DNA of 64,000 nucleotides from Hetaerina americana (taxonomy: Eukaryota; Arthropoda; Insecta; Odonata; Calopterygidae): the NCBI GenBank assembly GCA_022747635.1, contig JAKTNV010000235.1, positions 124,001-188,000 on the forward strand, read 5' to 3'. The translations under genes and the position numbers were made by a program. The notes below the pieces were generated by a model. The model saw only the letters and a list, made by a program, of their open reading frames with translations. It did no database searches and had not been told where the DNA came from. Below are positions 52,728-64,000 of the stretch, piece after piece (the first letter of the stretch is position 1; every line of letters starts with the position of its first letter).

Positions 52728-55059
52728 AAAATTTTATGTTTTTCAAGAAATACGTTTAAATACGAAAATTTTCTTAATAACTACCGTTTGGAAATGAAAA
52801 GAGTCAAACAAATTTACAATATAAACTAACAGGCTTTCAAAAAAACCTTCGGGGGAACAACTAAAAGAGTCGCTTAAATCACGAAATTTCTAATCCCGGG
52901 ACTGCGGCTGGAAAACGTTCTGCTTGCAAGAAATTCGTAAAAATGATACCATTTTCTCAAAAACGACCGTTTTGAAAAGTTAAGAAAGGAACAAATTTTC
53001 ATTTGATAAATGAAGAGCTTTTAAAAAAGCACTTGGTAGAAAAACTCACACGACAATTCATTCGCGTAATTTCTCATCCCGAATCTGCGGAGGAAAATTA
53101 TTATGTATAAAAAATACGTATATATACGAAACTTTTATAACAGCGGCTGCTTTGAAAGGAAAAGAGGCTACCAAATATTCATTCAATGAATTTTAAGCTT
53201 TAAAAAACCGCTGATTTACTAAACGCCACAATTGAATCACAAAATTTCTCATCCCGGTACTGCGGATGAAAAATTTTATGTTAGCAAGAAATACATTTAA
53301 ATACGAAAATTTTCTTAATTACTGCCGTTTGGAAATGAAAAGAGTCAAACAAATTTACAATTAAAACTAACAGGCTTTTAAAAAAAACCCTCGTGGGAAC
53401 AACCATACGAGTCGCTTGAATCACAAAATTTCTCATCCCGGGACTGCGGCTGGAAAACTTTATGCTTGCAAGAAATACGTATAAATGATACCATTTTCAA
53501 AAAAACGACCGTTTTGAAAGGTAAAGAAAGGAACAAATTTTCATTTGATGAATAAAGAGCCTTTAAAAAAGCACTTGGAAGAAAAACTTACACGGAAATT
53601 GATTCAGGAAATTTCTCATCCCGGGACTGCGGAGGAAAATTATTATGTATAATAAGTACGTATATTAACGAAACTTTTATAACAGCTAATGCTTTGAAAG
53701 GAAGGGAGGCAACAAAATATTCATTCAATGAATTTTAAGCTTTAAAAAACCGCTTAGGTAAAAACTAAACGCAACAATTAAATACCAAAATTTCTCATCC
53801 CGGTACTGCGGATGAAAAATTTTGTTTGCAAGAAATTAGTATGAATACGAAAATTTTCTCAATAACTGCCGTTTGGGAGTGAAAAGTGTCACACAAATTT
53901 ACAATTAAAACTAACAGGCTTTCAAAAAAACCCTCGGGGGAACAACGAAACGAGTCGCTTGAATCACGAAATTTTTTATCCCGGGACTGCGGCTAGAAAA
54001 CGTTATGCTTGCAAGAAGTACGTATAAATGATACCATTTTCTCAAATACGACCGTTTTGAATGCTAAAGAAAGAACAAATTTTCATTTGATGAATGAAAA
54101 GCTTTTAGAAAAGCACTTGGAAGAAAACCTTACACGACAATTGATTCGCGAAATTTCTTATCCCGAACTTTCGGAGGAAAATTATTATGTTTAATAAGTA
54201 CGTATATTAACGAAACTTTCATAACAGCGACTGCTTTGAAAGGAAGAGAGGTGACCAAATATTCATTCAATAAATTTTAAGCTTTAAAAAACCGCTGAGG
54301 TAAAAACTAAACGCCACAATTGAATCACAAAATTTCTCATCCCGGTACTGCGGATGAAAAATTTTATGTTTCCAAGAAATACGTTTCAATACGAAAATTT
54401 TCTTAATAACTTCCGTTTGGAAATGAAAAGAGTCAAACAAATTTACAATTAAAACTAACAGGCTTTCAAAAAAACCCTCGGTGGAACAAATAAACGAGTG
54501 GCTTGAATCACGAAATTTCTCATCCCGGGACTGCGGCTGGAAAACGTTATTCCTCCAAGAAATACGTATAAATGATACCTTTTTCTCAAAAACGACGGTT
54601 TTCAAAGGTAAAGAAAGGAACAAATTTTCTTTTGATGAGTAAAGAGCCTTTGAAAAAGCACTTGGAAGAAAAACTTACACGAAAATTGATTCCCAAAATT
54701 TCTCATCCCGGGACTGCGGAGGAAAATTATTATGTTAAAAAAATAAGAATATTAACGAAACTTTTATAACAGCGACTGCCTTTGAAGGAAGAGAGGCGAC
54801 AAAATATTCATTCAATGAATTTTAAGCTTTAAAAAACCTCTGAGGTTCAAACTAAACGCAACAATTGAATCACCATATTTTTCAACCCGGTACTGCGGAT
54901 GAAAAATTTAATGTTTGCAAGAAATACGTTTGAATGCGGAAATTTTTCCAATAACTGCCTTTTGAAAATGAAAGGAGTCACACAAATTTACAATTAAAAC
55001 TAACAGGCTTTCAAAAAAACCCTCGGGGGAACAACTAAACGAGTCGCTTGAATCACGAA

Positions 55060-55423
55060 ATTTTTTATCCCGGGACTGCGGCTAGAAAACGTTATGCTTG
55101 CAAGAAGTACGTATAAATGATACCATTTTCTCAAATACGACCGTTTTGAATGCTAAAGAAAGAACAAATTTTCATTTGATGAATGAAAAGCTTTTAGAAA
55201 AGCACTTGGAAGAAAAACATACACGAAAATTTATTTACGAAATTTCTCATCCCGGGACTGCGGATGAAAAATTTTATATTAACAAGAAATACGTATGAAT
55301 ACGAAAATTTTCTCAATAACTGCCGTTTGGAAATAAAAGGAAAAGACAAATTTACAATGAAAACAAAAAGGCTTTCAAAAAAACCCTCTGGGGAACAACT
55401 AAACGAGTCGCTTACATCACGAA
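55060..55423 (+). repeat. A-C dimer (m), copy 5
   Basis: Same fusion; markers 55,098 to 55,462, in the last HOR II unit. Confidence 0.87.
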
Positions 55424-56507
55424 ATTTCTTATCCCGGGACTGCGGCTGGAAAACGTTATGCTTGCAAGAAATACGTATAAATGATACCATTTTCTCAAAA
55501 ACGACCGTTTTGGATGGTAAAGAAAGAACAAATTTTCATTGGATGAATGAAAAGCTTTTAGAAAAATACTTGGAAGAAAAACTTACACGAAAAATGATTC
55601 ACGAAATTTCTCATCCCGGGACTGCGGAGGAAAATTATTATGTTTAAAAAGTACTTATATTAACGAAACTTTCATAAGAGCGACTGCCTTTAAAGGAAGA
55701 GAGGCGACCAAATATTCATTCAATGATTTTTAAGCTTTAAAAAACCGCTGAGGTACAAACTAAACGCAACAATTGAATCACAAAATTTCTCATCCCGGTA
55801 CTGCGGATGAAAAATTTTGTTTGCAAGAAATACGTTTAAATACTAAAATTCTCTCAATAACTGCCGTTTGGAAATGAAAAGAGTCAAACAAATTTACAAT
55901 TAAAACTATCAGGCTTTCAAAAAAACCCTCGGGGGAACAACTAAACGAGTCGCTTGAATCACGAAATTTCTTATCCCTGGACTGCGGCTGGAAAACTTTA
56001 TGCTTGCAGGAAATACGTATAAATGATACCATTTTCTCAAAAACGACCGTTTTGAATGGTAAAGAAAGAACAAATTTTCATTTGATGAATGAAGAGCTTT
56101 TAAAAAAGCACTTGGTAGAAAAACTTACACGAATATTCATTCACAAAATTTCTCATCCCGAATCTGCGGAGGAAAATTATTATGTTTAATAAGTACGTAT
56201 ATTAACGAAACTTTTGTTAAAGCTAATCCTTTGAAAGGAAGGGAGGCAACAAAATATTCATTCAATGAATTTTAATCTTTAAAAAACCGCTGAGGTAAAA
56301 ACTAAACGCCACAATTGAATCACAAAATTTCTCATCCCGGTACTGCGGATGAAAAATTTTGTTTGCAAGAAATACGTATGAATACGAAAATTTTCTCAAT
56401 AACTGCCGTTCGGAAGTGAAAAGAGTCACACAAATTTACAATTAAAACTAACAGGCTTTCAAAAAAACCCTCGGGGGAACAACGAAACGAATCGCTTGAA
56501 TCACGAA

Positions 56508-58130
56508 ATTTCTCATCCCGGGACTGCGGCTGGAAAACGTTATGCTTGCAAGAAATACGTATAAATGATACCTTTTTCTCAAAAATGACCATTTTGAATG
56601 GTAAAGAAAAAACAAATTTTCATTTGATGAATGAAAAGCTTTTAAAAAAGCACTTGGAAGAAAAACACGAAAATTGATTCGCGGAATTTTTCATCCCACT
56701 ACGGAGGAAAATTAATATGTTTAAAAAATAAGTATATTAACGAAACTTTCATAACAGCGACTGCCTTTAAAGGAAGAGAGGCGACCAAATATTCATTCAA
56801 TGAATTTTAAGCTTTAAAAAACCGCTGAGGTAAAAACTAAACGACACAATTGAATCACAAAATTTCTCATCCCGGTACTGCGGATATAAAATTTTATGTT
56901 TTTCAAGAAATACGTTTAAATACGAAAATTTTTTTTAATAACTGCCGTTTGGAAATGAAAAGAGTCAAACAAATTTACAATTAAAACTAACAGGCTTTCA
57001 AAAAAACCTTCGGGGGAACAACTAAAAGAGTCGCTTTAATCACGAAATTTCTTATCCCGGGACTGCGGCTGGAAAACGTTATGCTTGCAAGAAATACGTA
57101 TAAATGATACCATTTTCTCAAAAACGACCGTTTTGGATGGTAAAGAAAGAACAAATTTTCATTGGATGAATGAAAAGCTTTTAGAAAAATACTTGGAAGA
57201 AAAACTTAAACAGAAAATGATTCACGAAATTTCTCATCCCGGGACTGCGGAGGAAAATTATTATGTATAAAAAGTACGTATATTAACGAAACTTTTATAA
57301 CAGCGGCTGCTTTGAAAGGAAAAGAGACGACCAAATATTCATTCAATGAATTTTAAGCTTAAAAAACCGCTGATGTACTAAACGCCACAATTGAATCACA
57401 AAATTTCTCATCCCGGTACTGCGGATGAAAAATTTTATGTTAGCAAGAAATACGTTTAAATACGAAAATTTTCTTAATAACTGCCGTTTGGAAATGAAAA
57501 GAGTCAAACAAATTTACAATTAAAACTAACTGGCTTTTAAAAAAAACCCTCGTGGGAACCACCATACGAGTCGCTTGAATCACAAAATTTCTCATCCCGG
57601 GACTGCGGCTGGAAAACTTTATGCTTTTAAGAAATACGTATAAATGATACCATTTTCAAAAAAACGACCGTTTTGAAAGGTAAAGAAAGGAACAAATTTT
57701 CATTTGATGAATAAAGAGCCTTTAAAAAAGCACTTGGAAGAAAAATTTACACGAAAATTGATTCGAGAAATTTCTCATCCCGGGACTGCGGAGGAAAATT
57801 ATTATGTATAATAAGTTCGTATATTAACGAAACTTTTATAACAGCTAATGCTTTGAAAGGAAGGGAGGCAACAAAATATTCATTCAATGAATTTTAAGCT
57901 TTAAAAAACCGCTGAGGTAAAAACTAAACGCAACAATTAAATCACAAAATTTCTCATCCCGGTACTGCGGATGAAAAATTTTGTTTGCAAGAAATACGTA
58001 TGAATACGAAAATTTTCTCAATAACTGCCGTTTGGAAGTGAAAAGTGTCACACAAATTTACAATTAAAACTAACAGGCTTTCAAAAAAAACCCTCGGGGG
58101 AACAACGAAACGAGTCGCTTGAATCACGAA
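56508..58130 (+). repeat. HOR II terminal trimers p-q-r
   Basis: A markers 56,546 (p), 57,085 (q), 57,625 (r). After r the array returns to HOR I at 58,169. The block resembles the end of the 3.4-11.2 kb mosaic, where r also precedes HOR I: both have GGAACCACCATACGAG, ATGCTTTTAAGAAATACG and GTATAATAAGTTCG. Confidence 0.82.
56691..56706 (+). other. Damaged GC-rich box in a B monomer
   Basis: The box reads TCATCCCACTACGGAG, having lost GGG and changed the following ACTGCGG to ACTACGG. It is one of the few boxes in the window with an internal deletion, so it is a useful private marker and a natural test of whether the box matters. Confidence 0.8.
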
Positions 58131-61100
58131 ATTTCTCATCCCGGGACTGCGGCTGGAAAACTTTATGCTTGCAAGAAATACGTATAAATGATACCATTTT
58201 CTCAAAAACGACCGTTTTGATTGGTAAAAAAAGAACAAATTTTCATTTGATGAATGAAAAACTTTTAAAAAAGCACTTGGAAGAAAAATTTTAAGAACAA
58301 TTAATTCGCGAAATTTTTCATCCCGGGACTGCGGACGAAAATTATTATGTTTAAAAAATAAGTATATTAACGAAACTTTCATAACAGCGACTGCCTTTAA
58401 AGGAAGAGAGGCGACCAAATAATAATTCAATGATTTTTAAACTTTAAAATACCGCTGAGGTGAAAACTAAACGCCACAATTGAATCACAAAATTTCTCAT
58501 CCCGGTACTGCGGATGAAAATTTTATGTTTGCAGAGAATACGTTTAAATACGAAATTTTCTTAATAACTGCCGTTTGGAAATAAAAAGAGTCAAACAAAT
58601 TTACAATGAAAACTAACAGGCTTTCAAAAAAACCTTCGGGGGAACAACTAGAAGAGTCGCTTTAATCACGAAATTTCTAATCCCGGGACTGCGGCTGGAA
58701 AACGTTATGCTTGCAAGAAATACGTATAAATGATACCATTTTCAAAAAAACGACCGTTTCGAAAGGTAAAGTAAGGAACAAATTTTCATTTGATGAATGA
58801 AGAGTTTTTAAAAAAGCACTTGGAAGAAAAACTTACACGACAATTGATTCGCGAAATTTCTCATCCCGGGACTGCTGAGGAAAATTATTATGTTTAAAAA
58901 ATACGTATATTAACGAAACTTTTCTAACAGCGACTGCTTTGAAAGAAAGAGAGGCGACCAAATATTCATTCAATGAATTTTAAGCTTTAAAAAACCGCTG
59001 AGGCAAAAAACTAAACGCAACAATTGAATCGCAAAATTTCTCATCCCGGTACTGCGGATGAAAAATTTTATGTTTGCAAGAAATACGTTTGAATACGAAA
59101 GTTTCCCCAAAAACTGCCGTTTGGAAATGTAAAGAGTAAAACAAATATACAACTGAAACTAACAGTCTTTATAAAAACCCTCGGGGGAACAACTAAACAA
59201 GTCGCTTGAATCACGAAATTTCTCATCCCGGGACTGCGGCTGGAAAAGTTTATGCTTGCAAAAAATACGTATAAATGATACCATTTTCTCAAAAGCGACC
59301 GTTTCGAATGGTAAAGAAAGAACAAATTTTCATTTGATGAATGAAAAGCTTTTTAAAAAACCCCTTGGAAGAAAAACACGAAAATTGATTCGCGAAATTT
59401 TTCATCCCGGGACTGCGGAGGAAAATTTTTATGTTTAAAAAATCAGTATATTAACGAAACTTTCATAACAGCGACTGCCTTTAAAGGAAGAGAGGCGACC
59501 AAATATTCATTCAATGAACGTTAAGCTTTAAAAAACCGCTGAGGTAAAAACTAAACGCCACAATTGAATCACAAAATTTCTCATCCCGGTACTGCGGATA
59601 TAAAATTTTATGTTTTTCAAGAAATACGTTTAAATACGAAAATTTTCTTCATAACTGCCGTTTGGAAATGAAAAGAGTCAAACAAATTTACAATTAAAAC
59701 TAACAGGCTTTTAAAAAAAACCCTCGTGGGAACAACCATACGAGTCGCTTGAATCACAAAATTTCTCATCCCGGGACTGCGGCTGGAAAACTTTATGCTT
59801 GCAAGAAATACGTATAAATGATACCATTTTCAAAAAAACGACCGTTTTGAAAGGTAAAGAAAGGAACAAATTTTCATTTGATGAATAAAGAGCCTTTAAA
59901 AAAGCACTTGGAAGAAAAACTTACACGGAAATTGATTCGCGAAATTTCTCATCCCGGGACTGCGGAGGAAAATTATTATGTAAAATAAGTACGTATATTA
60001 ACGAAACTTGTATAACAGCTAATGCTTTGAAAGGAAGGGAGGCAACAAAATATTCATTCAATGAATTTTAAGCTTTAAAAAACCGCTGAGGTAAAAATTA
60101 AACGCAACAATTAAATCACAAAATTTCTCATCCCGGTACTGCGGATGAAAAATTTTGTTTGCAAGAAATACGTATGAATACGAAAATTTTCTCAATAACT
60201 GCCGTTTGGGAGTGAAAAGTGTCACACAAATTTACAATTAAAACTAACAGGCTTTCAAAAAAACCCTCGGGGGAACAACGAAACGAGTCGCTTGAATCAC
60301 GAAATTTCTCATCCCGGGACTGCGGCTGGAAAACTTTATGCTTGCAAGAAATACGTATAAATGATACCATTTTCTCAAAAACGACCGTTTTGATTGGTAA
60401 AAAAAGAACAAATTTTCATTTGATGAATGAAAAACTTTTAAAAAAGCACTTGGAAGAAAAATTTAGAGAACAATTAATTCGCGAAATTTTTCATCCCGGG
60501 ACTGCGGACGGAAATTATTATGTTTAAAAAATAAGTATATTAACGAAACTTTCATAACAGCGACTGCCTTTAAAGGAAGAGAGGCGACCAAATAATAATT
60601 CAATGATTTTTAAACTTTAAAAAACCGCTGAGGCAAAAAACTAAACGCAACAATTGAATCGCAAAATTTCTCATCCCGGTACTGCGGATGAAAAATTTTA
60701 TGTTTGCAAGAAATACGTTTGAATACGAAAGTTTCCCCAATAACTGCCGTTTGGAAATGTAAAGAGTAAAACAAATATACAACTGAAACTAACAGTCTTT
60801 ATAAAAAACCCTCGGGGGAACAACTAAACAAGTCGCTTGAATCACGAAATTTCTCATCCCGGGACTGCGGCTGGAAAAGTTTATGCTTGCAAAAAATACG
60901 TATAAATGATACCATTTTCAAAAAAACGACCGTTTTGAAAGGTAAAGAAAGGAACAAATTTTCATTTGATGAATAAAGAGCTTTTAAAAAAGCACTTGGT
61001 AGAAAAACTCACACGACAATTCATTCGCGTAATTTCTCATCCCGAATCTGCGGAGGAAAATTATTATGTATAAAAAATACGTATATATACGAAACTTTTA

Positions 61101-61391
61101 TAACAGCGGCTGCTTTGAAAGGAAGGGAGGCAACAAAATATTCATTCTATGAATTTTAAGCTTTAAAAAACCGCTGAGGTAAAAACTAAACGCAACAATT
61201 AAATCACAAAATTTCTTATCCCGGTACTGCGGATGAAAAATTTTGTTTGCAAGAAATACGTATGAATACGAAAATTTTCTCAATAACTGCCGTTTGGAAA
61301 TGAAAAGAGTCAAACAAATTTACAATATAAACTAACAGGCTTTCAAAAAAACCTTCGGGGGAACAACGAAACGAGTCGCTTGAATCACGAA
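58131..61391 (+). repeat. HOR I unit (a-b-c-d-e-f)
   Basis: A markers 58,169 (a), 58,711 (b), 59,256 (c), 59,799 (d), 60,342 (e), 60,887 (f). Order and diagnostics are those of the 14.5-21 kb units; length 3,261 bp. Confidence 0.9.
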
Positions 61392-64000
61392 ATTTCTCAT
61401 CCCGGGACTGCGGCTGGAAAACTTTATGCTTGCAAGAAATACGTATAAATGATACCATTTTCTCAAAAACGACCGTCTTGATTGGTAAAAAAAGAACAAA
61501 TTTTCATTTGATGAATGAAAAACTTTTAAAAAAGCACTTGGAAGAAAAATTTAGAGAACAATTAATTCGCGAAATTTTTCATCCCGAATCTGCGGAGGAA
61601 AATTATTATGTATAAAAAATACGTATATATACGAAACTTTTATAACAGCGGCTGCTTTGAAAGGAAGGGAGGCGACCAAATAATAATTCAATGATTTCTA
61701 AACTTTAAAATACCGCTGAGGTAAAAACTAAACGCCACAATTGAATCACAAAATTTCTCATCCCGGTACTGCGGATGAAAATTTTATGTTTGCAGAGAAT
61801 ACGTTTAAATACGAAATTTTCTTAATAACTGCCGTTTGGAAATGAAAAGAGTCAAACAAATTTACAATGAAAACTAACAGGCTTTCAAAAAAACCTTCGG
61901 GGGAACAACTAGAAGAGTCGCTTTAATCACGAAATTTCTAATCCCGGGACTGCGGCTGGAAAACATTATGCTTGCAAGAAATACGTATAAATGATACCTT
62001 TTTCAAAAAAACGACCGTTTCGAAAGGTAAAGTAAGGAACAAATTTTCATTTGATGAATGAAGAGTTTTTAAAAAAGCACTTGGAAGAAAAACTTACACG
62101 ACAATTGATTCGCGAAATTTCTCATCCCGGGACTGCTGAGGAAAATTATTATGTTTAAAAAATACGTATATTAACGAAACTTCTCTAACAGCGACTGCTT
62201 TGAAAGAAAGAGAGGCGACCAAATATTCATTCAATGAATTTTAAGCTTTAAAAAACCGCTGAGGCAAAAAACTAAACGCAACAATTGAATCGCAAAACTT
62301 CTCATCCCGGTACTGCGGATGAAAAATTTTATGTTGGCAAGAAATACGTTTGAATACGAAAGTTTCCCCAAAAACTGCCGTTTGGAAATGTAAAGAGTAA
62401 AACAAATATACAACTGAAACTAACAGTCTTTATAAAAACCCTCGGGGGAACAACTAAACAAGTCGCTTGAATCACGAAATTTCTCATCCCGGGACTGCGG
62501 CTGGAAAAGTTTATGCTTGCAAAAAATACGTATAAATGATACCATTTTCTCAAAAGCGACCGTTTCGAATGGTAAGGAAAGAACAAATTTTCATTTGATG
62601 AATGAAAAGCTTTTTAAAAAACCCCTTGGAAGAAAAACACGAAAATTGATTCGCGAAATTTTTCATCCCGGGACTGCGGAGGAAAATTTTTATGTTTAAA
62701 AAATCAGTATATTAACGAAACTTTCATAACAGCGACTGCCTTTAAAGGAAGAGAGGCGACCAAATATTCATTCAATGAACTTTAAGCTTTAAAAAACCGC
62801 TTAGGTAAAAACTAAACGCCACAATTGAATCACAAAATTTCTCATCCCGGTACTGCGGATATAAAATTTTATGTTTTTCAAGAAATACGTTTAAATACGA
62901 AAATTTTCTTAATAACTGCCGTTTGGAAATGAAAAGAGTCAAACAAATTTACAATTAAAACTAACAGGCTTTTAAAAAAAACCCTCGTGGGAACAACCAT
63001 ACGAGTCGCTTGAATCACAAAATTTCTCATCCCGGGACTGTGGCTGGAAAACTTTATGCTTGCAAGAAATACGTATAAATGATACCATTTTCAAAAAAAC
63101 GACCGTTTTGAAAGGTAAAGAAAGGAACAAATTTTCATTTGATGAATAAAGAGCCTTTAAAAAAGCACTTGGAAGAAAAACTTACACGGAAATTGATTCG
63201 CGAAATTTCTCATCCCGGGACTGCGGAGGAAAATTATTATGTAAAATAAGTACGTATATTAACGAAACTTGTATAACAGCTAATGCTTTGAAAGGAAGGG
63301 AGGCAACAAAATATTCATTCAATGAATTTTAAGCTTTAAAAAACCGCTGAGGTAAAAATTAAACGCAACAATTAAATCACAAAATTTCTCATCCCGGTAC
63401 TGCGGATGAAAAATTTTGTTTGCAAGAAATACGTATGAATACGAAAATTTTCTCAATAACTGCCGTTTGGGAGTGAAAAGTGTCACACAAATTTACAATT
63501 AAAACTAACAGGCTTTCAAAAAAACCCTCAGGGGAACAACGAAACGAGTCGCTTGAATCACGAAATTTCTCATCCCGGGACTGCGGCTGGAAAACTTTAT
63601 GCTTGCAAGAAATACGTATAAATGATACCATTTTCTCAAAAACGACCGTTTTGATTGGTAAAAAAAGAACAAATTTTCATTTGATGAATGAAAAACTTTT
63701 AAAAAAGCACTTGGAAGAAAAATTTAGAGAACAATTAATTTGCGAAATTTTTCATCCCGGGACTGCGGACGAAAATTATTATGTTTAAAAATAAGTATAT
63801 TAACGAAACTTTCATAACAGCGACTGCCTTTAAAAGAAGAGAGGCGACCAAATATTCATTCAATGAATTTTAAGCTTTAAAAAACCGCTGAGGCAAAAAA
63901 CTAAACGCAACAATTGAATCGCAAAATTTCTCATCCCGGTACTGCGGATGAAAAATTTTATGTTGGCAAGAAATACGTTTGAATACGAAAGTTTCCCCAA
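61392..64000 (+). repeat. HOR I partial unit (a*-b-c-d-e*), cut by the window edge
   Basis: A markers 61,430 (a with converted B), 61,972 (b), 62,517 (c), 63,060 (d), 63,603 (e). From about 63,850 the B and C after e switch to the b form, with ATTCATTCAATGAATTTTAAG and ATGTTGGCAAGAAATACG. The window ends inside this C at GTTTCCCCAA. Confidence 0.86.
61585..61670 (+). other. Conversion-like tract: f-type B inside trimer a
   Basis: Trimer a at 61,430 has the usual A, but its B begins CCCGAATCTGCGGAGG, GTATAAAAAATACGTATATA and GCGGCTGCTTTGAAAGG, as in f. At about 61,672 it returns to the a form, GGCGACCAAATAATAATTC. A donor tract of roughly 80-90 bp flanked by recipient sequence on both sides is what gene conversion would leave. 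Confidence 0.75.

Larger units (their letters stand above)
51258..56507 (+). repeat. HOR II variant unit (p-q-g-(h/i)-j-k-l-m-n-o)
   Basis: A markers 51,296 (p), 51,838 (q), 52,378 (g), 52,924 (i-like), 53,466 (j), 54,009 (k), 54,553 (l), 55,098 (m, dimer), 55,462 (n), 56,004 (o). Trimer h is missing and q here is the complete form rather than the q/e hybrid. Length is about 5,250 bp. Confidence 0.87.
1..64000 (+). repeat. Satellite DNA array, ~181-bp monomer, spans the entire window
   Basis: Every line of the window can be aligned to a monomer of about 181 bp, about 353 copies head to tail, all in the same direction. The GC-rich box near TCTCATCCCGGGACTGCGG recurs about every 181 bases without a gap, and no stretch longer than a monomer lacks it. 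Both edges of the window lie inside the array, so its full length is unknown. The layered structure (monomer, trimer, two higher-order repeats) is typical of centromeric or pericentromeric satellites in eukaryotes; that role is inferred. I do not recognise the family. No gene, RNA gene or transposon interrupts it, so stretches without genes contain only this repeat. Confidence 0.97.

Noticed and set aside
1..64000. CRISPR array
   Set aside because: The box repeats every 181 bases, but the intervening sequence is itself repeated and not unique, and no cas genes are present.
1..64000. Transposon, LTR, tRNA or rRNA insertions
   Set aside because: The box register continues without a gap larger than a monomer, so no room for an insertion exists, and no terminal repeats or transposase or reverse transcriptase motifs were seen.
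1..64000. Inverted satellite segments
   Set aside because: The box was seen only in the plus orientation throughout; no switch of strand was found.
1..64000. Assigning a species or known satellite family from the 181-bp length
   Set aside because: Lengths near 170-180 bp occur in many unrelated plants and animals, and the sequence did not resemble the Arabidopsis or primate alpha satellites I can recall.

Overview
The whole 64,000-base window is one uninterrupted tandem satellite array. I found no unique sequence, no recognisable gene, no RNA gene and no transposon. The monomer is about 181 bp and AT-rich (about 34% GC in one monomer counted by hand). All monomers lie in the same direction, roughly 353 of them end to end. 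The length, order and layered periodicity suggest eukaryotic centromeric or pericentromeric/heterochromatic satellite DNA. I do not recognise the family and cannot name the organism. CpG is not depleted (observed/expected about 1.5 in two monomers counted by hand), which fits a lineage with little germline CpG methylation, such as many invertebrates, better than a vertebrate. That is weak evidence.

The array has three levels. (1) Three diverged monomer classes, called A, B and C here (about 183, 179 and 181 bp), alternate as a trimer of about 543 bp. All share a GC-rich box near TCTCATCCCGGGACTGCGG at one edge. Taking the base TTG (or its equivalent) 38 bases into each A as marker, I followed the trimer from 411 to 63,603: 113 trimers of 538-547 bp plus five A-C dimers of 364 bp that lack B. 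(2) Trimers fall into lettered subtypes by diagnostic variants and form two higher-order repeats (HORs). HOR I is six trimers (a-b-c-d-e-f, 18 monomers, about 3,260 bp). HOR II is nine trimers plus one A-C dimer (e'-g-h-i-j-k-l-m-n-o, 29 monomers, about 5,255 bp), often extended by trimers p and q. (3) The two HORs alternate in blocks, and several multi-kilobase blocks are near-copies of each other.

Layout: 1-3,430 HOR I; 3,431-11,225 irregular mosaic of HOR II-like trimers; 11,226-23,178 HOR I (three full units plus a-d); 23,179-36,403 HOR II; 36,404-40,748 HOR I with a two-trimer deletion; 40,749-58,130 HOR II; 58,131-64,000 HOR I. Switches from I to II always pass through trimer e. Two of the three switches back follow a special trimer 'r'. 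Hybrid monomers, trimer deletions and short conversion-like tracts are visible at several places.

The many 60-137-codon open frames are by-products of the repeat and are not annotated as genes.
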